Positions 25,479-33,321 of a stretch of 51,303 nucleotides of DNA are shown here, in pieces. Numbering within the stretch: position 1 is the stretch's first letter; each line of letters begins with the position of its first letter. The notes under the pieces are model-generated. The model was given only the letters and a program-made list of their open reading frames with translations, had not been told where the DNA came from and ran no database searches. The stretch comes from Novosphingobium sediminis (lineage in GTDB: Bacteria; Pseudomonadota; Alphaproteobacteria; Sphingomonadales; Sphingomonadaceae): positions 1-51,303 of the forward strand of contig NZ_BJYR01000030.1 of NCBI RefSeq assembly GCF_007991615.1. The letters run 5' to 3'. Both the position numbers and the translations under genes were made by a program.

Positions 25479-26807
25479 ATGACACCTGAACAGAATGACC
25501 TGCTTTGCCGCGTTGAAGGCAATGCCCCGATGGGCCGCCTGATGCGCCAGCATTGGCTTCCGGCCTGCATGATCGAGGAAGTCGCCGAACCCGACGGCAC
25601 TCCACTGCGCGTTCGCTTGCTCGGCGAAAACATGGTGGTGTTCCGGGACAGCGAAGGCAGGATCGGCGCACTCGACGAACTTTGCCCGCATCGCCGCGCC
25701 TCGCTGGCCTTTGGCCGCAACGAAGAATGCGGATTGCGCTGTCTCTACCATGGCTGGAAGTTCGACGTGAACGGCAACGCCCTCGACATGTCCTCCGAGC
25801 CCGCCGACGCCAAGCTGCGCGAGACGATGAAGACCAAGGCCTATCCGGTTCGTGAAGCGGGGGGATTTGTCTGGGTCTGGATGGGTGATACCGACAATGT
25901 GCTGCCTTTCGATCCGCCCAACTGGACTGCCGCTCCGGCAGACAAGATCAGCATCGTGAAGATGCATGGAGCCTGCAACTGGGCTCAGATACTTGAAGGA
26001 TCGATCGATTCTGCGCACAGTTCGAGCCTGCATTCCACCAACATGCCCACGGCAACCGAAGTGAGCGGATCGACCGCGACCGACAGCGCCTGGCTGCGCC
26101 CATCGGCCGACAAGGCGCCACGTATCGAGGTTCAGAAGACCCCGTTCGGCTTCCGTTATGTTGCAATCCGCAAGCCGATCGTCGAACCCGACAAGCAGGA
26201 CTATGTGCGGATGACGCTGTTTGTCGCCCCTTACACGGTCCACATTCCGTCGAACGACCAATACCACCTTAGCCAGATGCTGGTGCCGGTCGATGACGAG
26301 AACACCATGTTCTACTGGATTGCCTGGCACCCCGAGAAAGGGATTTCGCAGGATGCCTGGCGGAAGTTCTGCGGTGCCGAACTCGGCCAGGATGTCGAGC
26401 CGGTCACGTTCAAGAAGATCCGTAACGCCGAAAACAACTATCTGCAGGATCGCGCCGCGATGAAGGCCGGGGACTTCACCGGCATCTACGGCATTCCGGC
26501 ACAGGACATGGCCATGTGGGAATCGATGGGTCCGATCGCGGACCGCAGCGAGGATCGCCTAGGATCGAGCGACAAGGCTATCTTCACGTTCCGGACGCTG
26601 ATGTATCGTGCGGCCCAAGCCGTGGAACGCGGCGAGCCCGCGATCGGGACAGGGGAGTCGCGCATTCCCCATGCCAAGCTGATGTCCTTTGAGGGCATGG
26701 TGCCCAAGGGCGACGACTGGCGCCTTCTCAATGTCTCCGATGAGGAACGCCGACTTTCGAGCGCGGCGGAGGACAAGGGAGATCTTGTCGAAGATCTGGC
26801 CGGCTGA
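25479..26807 (+). CDS. pht3: Rieske non-heme iron oxygenase, phthalate 4,5-dioxygenase-like (Pht3 family)
   Basis: The terminal oxygenase has 442 residues. The Rieske [2Fe-2S] site is C69-P-H71 and C88-LY-H91 in LDELCPHRRAS and RCLYHGWKF. The mononuclear iron site is the run EGSIDSAHSSSLH, with D177, H180 and H185 in the spacing known for phthalate dioxygenase. It would form the cis-4,5-dihydrodiol of phthalate or a related aromatic dicarboxylate. It needs a separate reductase, which is not in the window. AGGGAGAA precedes the ATG. The exact substrate is inferred from the pht4/pht5 neighbours. Confidence 0.8.
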   Translation: MTPEQNDLLCRVEGNAPMGRLMRQHWLPACMIEEVAEPDGTPLRVRLLGENMVVFRDSEGRIGALDELCPHRRASLAFGRNEECGLRCLYHGWKFDVNGNALDMSSEPADAKLRETMKTKAYPVREAGGFVWVWMGDTDNVLPFDPPNWTAAPADKISIVKMHGACNWAQILEGSIDSAHSSSLHSTNMPTATEVSGSTATDSAWLRPSADKAPRIEVQKTPFGFRYVAIRKPIVEPDKQDYVRMTLFVAPYTVHIPSNDQYHLSQMLVPVDDENTMFYWIAWHPEKGISQDAWRKFCGAELGQDVEPVTFKKIRNAENNYLQDRAAMKAGDFTGIYGIPAQDMAMWESMGPIADRSEDRLGSSDKAIFTFRTLMYRAAQAVERGEPAIGTGESRIPHAKLMSFEGMVPKGDDWRLLNVSDEERRLSSAAEDKGDLVEDLAG

Positions 26808-26864
26808 GGCGCGGCAAAGTGGTCACGCCCCACTTCGCTTGCGCGTAGAAAATTGATAGTGCGG

Positions 26865-26892
26865 CCGTGTTCGACATTTTTTTCGTACACGG
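26865..26892 (+). promoter_or_regulatory. Inverted repeat before the third MarR gene
   Basis: CCGTGT (26865-26870) and ACACGG (26887-26892) are separated by 16 bases that include a T-run. The repeat sits between the oxygenase stop and the MarR start and could be its operator, or a weak terminator of the upstream operon. Confidence 0.35.
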
Positions 26893-26939
26893 TCACGCAC
26901 CCGGCGCGGCCGTCATCTTGAGATCTGGGAGAATCCGCG

Positions 26940-27425
26940 TTGCCGAACCCGAGACCGCAAACGCTCCAGCCCGAAGAGAGTCTTGGCTACCAGGTCCGGC
27001 GCTGTCACCGCAGGTTTGACAGGTTGCTCAATTCGGTCTTGGCGCGCGAGGGGCTGAAGGCAGGGTATTGGTATTATCTGCGAGCCTTGTGGTTAGAGGA
27101 CGGTCTGACTCAAAAACAACTCAGCGATCGGACAAATGTCGCTGAAAACACAACCGTTGTAATGATCAACGGCATGGTTGCGGATGGTCTGGTCGAGCGC
27201 AGGCAACAGCTTGGCGACCGGCGCAAACAGAACATCGTGCTGACAGAGCCCGGTCGCGAGCTGGAAACCAGGCTGATGCATCATGCCACCAGCATCAATG
27301 GCTTGGCGTCAGCCGATATTCCGGCAGATGAAGTGGCAATCTGCCTATCGGTACTCGCAAGAGTTTCGAGAAACCTGGCTGCCGAACTCCGATTGCGGAC
27401 CGAAGCAGTCGCTTGCGACGATTGA
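26940..27425 (+). CDS. MarR-family regulator
   Basis: A 161-residue winged-helix protein: GLTQKQLSDRTNVAENTTVV (HTH), MINGMVADGLVERRQQLGDR, then the wing RKQNIVLTEPGRELETRLMH. The start is TTG at 26940, nine bases after GGGAGA; there is no ATG near the domain start. It follows the nadC-oxygenase operon by 132 bases on the same strand and may regulate it, perhaps at the palindrome at 24405. Confidence 0.8.
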   Translation: MPNPRPQTLQPEESLGYQVRRCHRRFDRLLNSVLAREGLKAGYWYYLRALWLEDGLTQKQLSDRTNVAENTTVVMINGMVADGLVERRQQLGDRRKQNIVLTEPGRELETRLMHHATSINGLASADIPADEVAICLSVLARVSRNLAAELRLRTEAVACDD

Positions 27426-27523
27426 TGAGATGAGCAGTCTGATGCGGTGGACAGCCAAATAGTCGGTGGAAGGCTCAGTATTCTTTGGTCGTTCGGAGTC
27501 AAGCCAGACCTTACCATGTAGGA

Positions 27524-27748
27524 ATGACAACGAGCGCGAACCAAGCCGAATTTCGTCTGGCAATGCGGCGGCTAGCCGCAACTGTGACCGTCCTGACGCT
27601 GGAGCTTGAAGGTCAACCATTCGGAATGGTTGCAACCGCGGTTTGCTCGCTGGCGCTTGAACCGCCAAGCATTCTGGCGTGCATCAACAAGTCCGCTTTC
27701 CTGCATGATGAGTTTGCCGGATGCACAAGGTTCGGGCTGAACATATTA
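27524..27748 (+). pseudogene. Flavin reductase-like gene, 3' truncated by IS630-type element
   Basis: About 75 residues of an FMN-binding flavin-reductase domain remain: FRLAMRRLAATVTVLTLELE, GQPFGMVATAVCSLALEPPS, LACINKSAFLHDEFA, RFGLNIL. Family members are about 160-170 residues, so the second half is lost at the IS boundary near 27748. It would have supplied reduced flavin to a two-component monooxygenase; it is not the ferredoxin-type reductase needed by the Rieske oxygenase. Confidence 0.75.
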
Positions 27749-28543
27749 GAGCGGTTTCCACTCATTCCGGTTCATACCCGCACGAGCTGAAGTAGTTTGC
27801 GCATTCGGCGGGTTGGAAGATGTCGACGAGCCTGCCGATCAGCCCCCACAGCCCGCTGACGGTTCGTTCGCCCGCCTTGCGCAGCATGGCTTTCAGGCGA
27901 GAGAATGCTTTTTCTATAGGATTGAAGTCGGGGCTGTAGGGCGGGAGGAAGCGCAGGGTTGCTCCCGCCGCTTCGATCCGTTCTTTCACGGCGGCCCGCT
28001 TGTGGCTTGAAAGGTTGTCCATGATGACGACGTCGCCGGGCCGCAACTCTGGCACCAAAACCTGCGCCACATAGGCTTCGAACCAGTCGCCGTTGATCGG
28101 ACCATCGAGCACCATCGGCGCGACCATGCCGGTCATTCGCAGGCCGGCCACCAGCGTGGTGGTCTTGCGATGACCATGCGGGTAGCCCATCCGCAGCCGC
28201 TCACCCTTGGCGCAACGGCCGTGGCTGCGGGTCATGTTGGTGGCGGTCCAGGTCTCGTCGATGAAAACGAGGCGTTCGGGTTCGAGGTCGATCTGTCCGT
28301 CGAACCAGCGCTGGCGTTGCCTCAGGACGTCGGGACGATCTTGCTCGATCGCGTGCCCGGTCTTTTTTTGCGCGTGATCCCGTGACGGACGAAAAAGCGA
28401 TGCACGGTGCCGATCCCAACCAAGGTGCCGCGCTCGATCAGCCGCGCCTGAACCTCGACCAGGGTCATGTCGCCCTGCTCGGCGATCAGTTCCCGAATGA
28501 AGTCACCGTGCGCTTCGATCCTGCCCGAATGACGGTCGCCACC
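27749..28543 (-). pseudogene. IS630-family element, transposase N-terminus missing
   Basis: The transposase is encoded on the minus strand in two frames. GGDRHSGRIEAHGDFIRELI up to GITRKK comes first. After an A7G run (near 28358-28365) a -1 shift is needed to continue as KTGHAIEQDRPDVLRQRQRW to VFIDETWTATNMTRSHGR, VIMDNLSSHKRAAV and FLPPYSPDFNPIEKAFSRLK, the DDE residues. The left end GAGCGGTTTCC follows TA at 27747-27748, the usual IS630 target. The HTH N-terminus is absent because homology stops at 28543, exactly where the Tni element begins. The frameshift may be programmed, but the truncation should inactivate it. Confidence 0.75.
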
Positions 28544-28608
28544 TGTGAGCGGACGGAATTGACTGCAACGAGCCGATTTTGAAGCGCCCCAAGGACCGAC
28601 AAAATTAC
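28544..28608 (+). repeat. Left terminal repeats of the Tni element
   Basis: Repeat L1 at 28549-28566 reads GCGGACGGAATTGACTGC; repeat L2 at 28590-28608 reads CCGACAAAATTACCTGCAG. They share a core like CGACA-AATTNNCTGCAG with the right-end copies. Multiple short end repeats bound by the DDE transposase are typical of Tn7/Tn5053 relatives. Confidence 0.55.
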
Positions 28609-28648
28609 CTGCAGTGGCCACGGCTACATTTCCGTTCGGCTTCACTTG

Positions 28649-29935
28649 TCACCTTCTCACCTTCCCCAGCATAGCCGCTGCGGCATTCGAGGCAGGGGCG
28701 AGCTTGCGTCCATAGCGCAGCGCGGTCGATGTCGATGTCCAGCGCAGCGCCTGGGCAACAGGGCCTGCATCGGCCCCGCTGGCAAATAGATCCTGTGTCA
28801 GCCCGACCCTCAACGAATGCGTACTGAGCGCAGCTATAGCGCGATCGAGCTTCTTGCCCATCAGCGTCACCAGACCCGCATCGGCTGCGGCGCGGGCGCG
28901 GCGCTTGATAATATGCCGCACAGCAGTGGGCGTGAGCGCTGCCGACCCGATCGCATAGGTGACTCCGGGATCGCGTGCTTGCACGGCGGCCATTCGCTCC
29001 CGGTCCACCTTCGCATTAGGCGCAAGATCGGCCATGGTCAGCGCCCGGCGCGCGAGAACTACTTTGCGTCGCCGCACGGCGATCCGGCAAAACAGCGGGC
29101 CTGCGCTAATTGCGCTCACATCGCGCCATAACGCAATCCGCCGCATGGTGTCTGGCGAGACCCAGACATAGCTCCCCTCCCCCAGCTGGTCGGTTTTGGA
29201 TCGCTCGATATGAAGCAGGCCCGAGCCATCGTCCTGAAGCTGGACACTTTCGCAAGTAGCCGCGACCAGCTCGGACACCCTGAGCCCGGCATCATAGCCA
29301 AGCGACAGCAACGCCGCATCGCGCAAGCCCGGCGGATCGCCGCCACAGGCATCGAGCAGCGCGGTGAGAGTCAAGCCTTTGGCTGGCTCGCGGCCGATCT
29401 CGGCGCCGAACCGCAAGGGGCCCGCCTGGCGCTGCGCCACGCCCTGTCGCTTGCGCATGCCGCGCAAGGCATCGCGCACCAGCGGTGCCGCAGTCGCCGA
29501 TGGCAGATCGAGGATACGGTGCACCGCGCCCAGCGAGGCAACTTTGCGCGAAATCGTTGCAGGACTTTGCCGCCTGGCCTCGAGATGGCCGATGTACCCG
29601 GTCAAGCGCTCGGGCGAAGCCGGGAGTCCTGGCCGAGGATGATCGAGGCAAAACCCGCTGTAGCATTCAAGATCGGCAGCCAAAGCGCGCAGTGTCGCGC
29701 TGCTGCGTGCGGCGAGCGCGGTGGTGAAGTTAAGCTCGGCGACCTGGGTCCCCTCCCCCAGCAAGGATCCGAGGACCGCGACAAGGCGTTCTTTGTGCGT
29801 CGGCTTCGTTGACCGGCGGCGTTGCGGCAGAATGCCTTCGCCCGAGGCGAGCACCGTGACAATTTCGGCGCTCGCCGCTGGAACAATAGCGGTGGGGAGT
29901 GTTTTGACTTTCCTTGGCGACGCTGCGCGGCTCAT
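28649..29935 (-). CDS. Tyrosine recombinase/integrase
   Basis: A 428-residue site-specific recombinase. The N-terminal SAM-like core-binding domain lies around residues 100-200 (TTALAARSSATLRALAADLE, LTGYIGHLEARRQSPATISR). Catalytic residues are visible: R in LGYDAGLRVSELVA, K in IERSKTDQLGEG, HxxR in LSTHSLRVGLTQD, then W in ALRWTSTS and the nucleophile Y in TALRYGRKL. It is placed at the far end from tniA and diverges from the gene at 30057 across a dif-like site, so a cointegrate-resolution role is likely. The start is the ATG at 29935 or a TTG at 29956; neither has a strong ribosome-binding site. Confidence 0.88.
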   Translation of the reverse strand: MSRAASPRKVKTLPTAIVPAASAEIVTVLASGEGILPQRRRSTKPTHKERLVAVLGSLLGEGTQVAELNFTTALAARSSATLRALAADLECYSGFCLDHPRPGLPASPERLTGYIGHLEARRQSPATISRKVASLGAVHRILDLPSATAAPLVRDALRGMRKRQGVAQRQAGPLRFGAEIGREPAKGLTLTALLDACGGDPPGLRDAALLSLGYDAGLRVSELVAATCESVQLQDDGSGLLHIERSKTDQLGEGSYVWVSPDTMRRIALWRDVSAISAGPLFCRIAVRRRKVVLARRALTMADLAPNAKVDRERMAAVQARDPGVTYAIGSAALTPTAVRHIIKRRARAAADAGLVTLMGKKLDRAIAALSTHSLRVGLTQDLFASGADAGPVAQALRWTSTSTALRYGRKLAPASNAAAAMLGKVRR

Positions 29936-29967
29936 TTCCCGGGAATAGCCGCGCAAATTGGCAATGT

Positions 29968-29998
29968 CACTACCGATAAGATACCATTATCATTAGTG
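29968..29998 (+). promoter_or_regulatory. dif-like recombination core site
   Basis: CACTACCGATAA (29968-29979), a 7-base spacer GATACCA, and TTATCATTAGTG (29987-29998) form arms of 12 bases matching at 10 positions. The inner ends, GATAA and TTATC, resemble CATAA...TTATG of chromosomal dif, and the arm/spacer dimensions suit a tyrosine recombinase crossover site. It lies 33 bases before the recombinase gene and 59 before the divergent gene. Confidence 0.6.
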
Positions 29999-30056
29999 CG
30001 TAAAAAGACCATGCCAAGGATGGTGCAGTTAAGTCCTGTTTGCTAGACTTCCTGAA

Positions 30057-31259
30057 ATGGCGAATTTCGAAGCCCATTTTACCGGATTCCATCCGCTCCA
30101 GTCGGACGAAGACGCCTCGCCCGAAGCGCTCATGCTGGCCCGTTCGCGCGCCGCGCTTTCATGGGGCCGACTGCAGGGGCTGGTAGCACATCTCGAGCCC
30201 GGCGTCGCCCATCTGCTCGCCGCCAGCGTCATTCATGCACAGCTGTGTGAAGCCCTGCTCCAGGCGGGTCATGCCGGTGCCGCCGCGCAGTTCGATCTCT
30301 GGTTTTGCTGCCTAGCCGCAGCGCCAACAGAAGGCCCGCACGTGTTCGCGAGGCCGTGGGGAATCGCCGATGCGATCCTCGCCGAACTGTCGCTGGCCCG
30401 CTGGGAGCCGGTCGCGCGGGTCGCGCAGCAACTGCGGGCGGCAGCCGGCTCAGATCACGGGATCGTCGGCCCCGCTGACGCGCTCTCGCCGCGCGAGGCG
30501 ATCGCGCTCGCCGGCCAGCTGGCGAGCGTTGCGGAACAGCACGGCGAAAGCACCTGGCCGCTTGCGGCCATCGACGACCTCCATACGCAGGCTGCGGCAT
30601 CGGCCCACTTCGCCCCCGCCGAACCCGAGCACCGGCTGCTCGAGTTTCCGGGCGGGCCGATGGCCTTCGCGCAGCCGCGCGCCAGACCGCCGCTCTGGGC
30701 AATCGATCTTGCGGCAGGCCAGGCCCTATCCGCCGCCACCCCCGGGATGGTCCCCCTCCCCTGCCCCGGCGCGCTGCGCGCCGAGGCACTGGCGCCCTGG
30801 CTCTGGCCGCGCGAGCGCGACATTCTGGTGGCCGACGCGCTCACGGCCTGCGCCGACCGGCTCGCCAAGCTGGTCGAACAGGCCCGGACGCGCCATTCCC
30901 ACATGACCCGCGCGCTCGCCGCCCTGCGCTCGAATTCGCGCGCGCCCCTGCTCTACACCCTGCTCGCCGGGTTCGGGCCCTTGCGTCCGGGCCAGATCGA
31001 ACGCGCGCTGCACCTGTCCAAGAACGGCGTGCGCGAACTGGTCAAATCGCTGAAATCCGCTAGTCTTGCCGATATCGAGCGGCATCGTGGTCAGATTCTG
31101 ATCCGTGCGAGCTTGGCTGACGGCAAGGCGAGCGAGTCCGGTCCTGGACCGGGCCCGTCTCCCGTGCTCTCGGCCGAAAGCCTCGCCGAATTTGATGCAG
31201 CGATGGCCGCCATCGACCGGCTGCTCGCGCGCTCGAATGCGTCGCCATCGAACGAGTGA
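30057..31259 (+). CDS. Winged-helix protein of unknown function within the Tni element
   Basis: I do not recognise a named family. The 400-residue product is Ala/Leu-rich and mostly helical, with a C-terminal winged HTH near residues 290-345 (RAPLLYTLLAGFGPLRPGQI, then ERALHLSKNGVRELVKSLKS). A Gly/Pro-rich linker and a final short helix (AEFDAAMAAIDRLLARS) follow. It diverges from the tyrosine recombinase with the dif-like site between, an arrangement recalling tnpS-tnpT of Tn4651, so it may be a DNA-binding accessory factor for resolution. The last 169 bases overlap the 3' end of tniQ on the other strand. A fragment at 35159 carries a related winged helix. Confidence 0.65.
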   Translation: MANFEAHFTGFHPLQSDEDASPEALMLARSRAALSWGRLQGLVAHLEPGVAHLLAASVIHAQLCEALLQAGHAGAAAQFDLWFCCLAAAPTEGPHVFARPWGIADAILAELSLARWEPVARVAQQLRAAAGSDHGIVGPADALSPREAIALAGQLASVAEQHGESTWPLAAIDDLHTQAAASAHFAPAEPEHRLLEFPGGPMAFAQPRARPPLWAIDLAAGQALSAATPGMVPLPCPGALRAEALAPWLWPRERDILVADALTACADRLAKLVEQARTRHSHMTRALAALRSNSRAPLLYTLLAGFGPLRPGQIERALHLSKNGVRELVKSLKSASLADIERHRGQILIRASLADGKASESGPGPGPSPVLSAESLAEFDAAMAAIDRLLARSNASPSNE

Positions 31260-32482
31260 CCCGGCAGGTCGAGAACAGTGCGAAACGCGGGATGGGCGAA
31301 GCGCCGGCTCAACCGCTCGTGCAACAGTCTCGGATTTCCCAGGCAATCCTCCCAAGGATCGGGGCGCCCGGTCGCCGGGGGAACGGCATCATCCGCCATT
31401 CCGCACTGTTTCAGGAAAAACAGCGCATCCTGGAACCCGCGTAAGCAGGTCAGCGGGGATTTCGCAGCACCGACAATCTCGGCCGCATAGCGGCGGCGCA
31501 CCTCGCTCGCCAGCACCGCGCGCCGTCGGCGTAGCATTTGCGCCGCATGCACCGCAGGGTAGTTCCGCCAGGCCTGCTCAAGCTTCTGTCCGGCTACTTC
31601 CAGCACGTGGCGCTTGCGGCCAAGCTGACGCAGGCCCACCGCTGTGATCGCAGCCGCGAGATCCGCTAGCCCGGGCACGGAGCCGCTGGAGCCACGCCTC
31701 GCCGGACTATACACCGGCTGCGCATCGAAGCGGAATAGTCGCTCCACCCGTTCGGCTTGTTCCACATTGCTGCTGTGCAGCGCCGCCAGCAAGAGGTGGC
31801 GCGACGGCGCAAAATGAAACCGGTTGCCGACCAACGCCGCCATGTATCGCCTTGAAAACGCGTAGGAGTTGGGCTCACTGCCGCGCAGGTGGGCACGGGA
31901 AATGACGCGATTCCAGGCGAGGCGCGTGGCGACCAGGGTAAACCGCGCCATCTGCTCGCCTGTCCGGTCCACCGTCTCCTCCAGCAGCCGCTTCGCCGCC
32001 ATCGTGCGCCCCAGCACCACGATGCTGCGAAGGTCGGTCAGCAGCAGATCGTGGTGCTCGCAGCGCAGGGCAACCCGCAGGATCCAGTTGCGTTCGATCC
32101 GCCACGGCGCGCCGCTTTCCAGCCAGTCGAGCCAACATTGCGGGCACCCGATCGAGCGCAGCGCCGGCGGCAGCAGGTCACCGCGTGTGCAGCCCACCAA
32201 AGTCCTCGAAATCGCCTTCTCGGGCAGGGCCGTCGCCCAGGCCAACCGCTCGACCATGACCCGGTGCCGCTGCGCGGTGCCATAGGCTGACGAGGCCAGA
32301 TCGCAGGCGGCCAGCACTGTCTCGATGCCGAGATGCGCGAACAGCGCCTTGCGCGTCGTTTCGTGCCGCGCGGCGAGGCGCTGCAGCCAGGATTCGAAGC
32401 ATTCCCCGGCCATCGGCCTGACCCGGTAGGCCAGCGGCTCTATCTCGCTCCTTCCCGCTCCAGCGCTCATCCCGGCACTCAA
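31091..32482 (-). CDS. tniQ: TniQ transposition protein
   Basis: TniQ (TnsD-related) assists target selection with TniB. The N-terminal TniQ domain reads YRVRPMAGECFESWLQRLAA and TTRKALFAHLGIETV. A zinc-binding part follows with CPQCW near residue 113 and CEHHDLLLTDL near 140. A C-terminal helical region ends with an unusually low-complexity tail (STGDGPGPGPDSLA), the part that overlaps the convergent gene. At 463 residues it is a little longer than common TniQ proteins. A TTG at 32482 overlaps the tniB stop; an ATG four codons later (32470) is an alternative. Confidence 0.85.
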   Translation of the reverse strand: MSAGMSAGAGRSEIEPLAYRVRPMAGECFESWLQRLAARHETTRKALFAHLGIETVLAACDLASSAYGTAQRHRVMVERLAWATALPEKAISRTLVGCTRGDLLPPALRSIGCPQCWLDWLESGAPWRIERNWILRVALRCEHHDLLLTDLRSIVVLGRTMAAKRLLEETVDRTGEQMARFTLVATRLAWNRVISRAHLRGSEPNSYAFSRRYMAALVGNRFHFAPSRHLLLAALHSSNVEQAERVERLFRFDAQPVYSPARRGSSGSVPGLADLAAAITAVGLRQLGRKRHVLEVAGQKLEQAWRNYPAVHAAQMLRRRRAVLASEVRRRYAAEIVGAAKSPLTCLRGFQDALFFLKQCGMADDAVPPATGRPDPWEDCLGNPRLLHERLSRRFAHPAFRTVLDLPGHSFDGDAFERASSRSMAAIAASNSARLSAESTGDGPGPGPDSLALPSAKLARIRI

Positions 32483-33321
32483 TCCGGGCTATAGGGGGTA
32501 AAGAGCTGCAAGGCCTGGCTGATATCGTCATGCGTCACCAGCGCCCGATCGTGCCGTTTCGCAACCTTGGCCGACCAGTGCAGGATCCGCTTGAAATTGC
32601 CGGTTACCCCGCCGCTTTCGCGCCAAATCCGCTCGGCAAATGCGGGCGCGGCGAGATGCTCGGGCACCGCCATCCCCATTCCGCGCGCCAGTGCCCTGAT
32701 CAGCCGCTGCGAGGGCTCGCCCGGCTCCCACAGGGGCAATTTGAGCATGATCGAACGATAGGCCAGCTCGACATCGTCGGCGAATATCTGACGGGCGACA
32801 TCCAGCCCGGCCACGACCAGCGGCACATTGCCTGCGCTCATCAGGAAGCGCAAGGCATCGAGCGTGTCGCGCCGCGCGACCCCGCTCGCGGTCAGGATCA
32901 CATGGACATTGTCGATCGCGACCAGCCTCGTCCCCTGCGCGGCCAACAGATCGACAACCTTGAAATCGGCGGTTTTGTGCGTGTTGGCCCGGATCGGCCA
33001 GCCCTGCTGCCAGAGCAGGGCCAGGTTGATCTTGAGCGAGGTCGGGCTCGAGGGAATGACCGTGCGCAGGACCGGTTGGTAGCGGGCTTCGCCCCAATCG
33101 GCAGGTTCGGGGAAAGCCTCGGTCAGACGCCGCTGCGCTTCGCGCAGGATCGAGGTCTTGCCCATGCCGGACTGGCCTGTGAGCACGATGCAGGTCGGTC
33201 GCTCTTCCGGATCGTCATGCGCGACCTCGACGATGGTTTCGACGGCGTTGCGCGCTTCCTTGAAATCGATCCAGAATGAGGCTGCCTGGACCGGTAATCG
33301 CGTCAGCGCCGCGGTGCTCAC
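32479..33321 (-). CDS. tniB: TniB, AAA+ ATPase of transposition
   Basis: TniB (TnsC/MuB-like) is the ATP-dependent target-DNA adaptor. It has 280 residues. Walker A is IVLTGQSGMGKTSILREAQR; Walker B is RLVAIDNVHVILTASGVARR; the sensor region LPLWEPGEPSQRLIRALARG and the C-terminal GGVTGNFKRILHWSAKVAKR follow. The GTG start at 33321 overlaps the tniA stop (GTGA), and the stop overlaps tniQ, so tniABQ is one translationally coupled operon. Confidence 0.92.
   Translation of the reverse strand: MSTAALTRLPVQAASFWIDFKEARNAVETIVEVAHDDPEERPTCIVLTGQSGMGKTSILREAQRRLTEAFPEPADWGEARYQPVLRTVIPSSPTSLKINLALLWQQGWPIRANTHKTADFKVVDLLAAQGTRLVAIDNVHVILTASGVARRDTLDALRFLMSAGNVPLVVAGLDVARQIFADDVELAYRSIMLKLPLWEPGEPSQRLIRALARGMGMAVPEHLAAPAFAERIWRESGGVTGNFKRILHWSAKVAKRHDRALVTHDDISQALQLFTPYSPD

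Noticed and set aside
26865..26892. A rho-independent terminator after the Rieske oxygenase gene
   Set aside because: The T-run lies inside the loop rather than after the stem, so the inverted repeat is listed as a possible operator instead.
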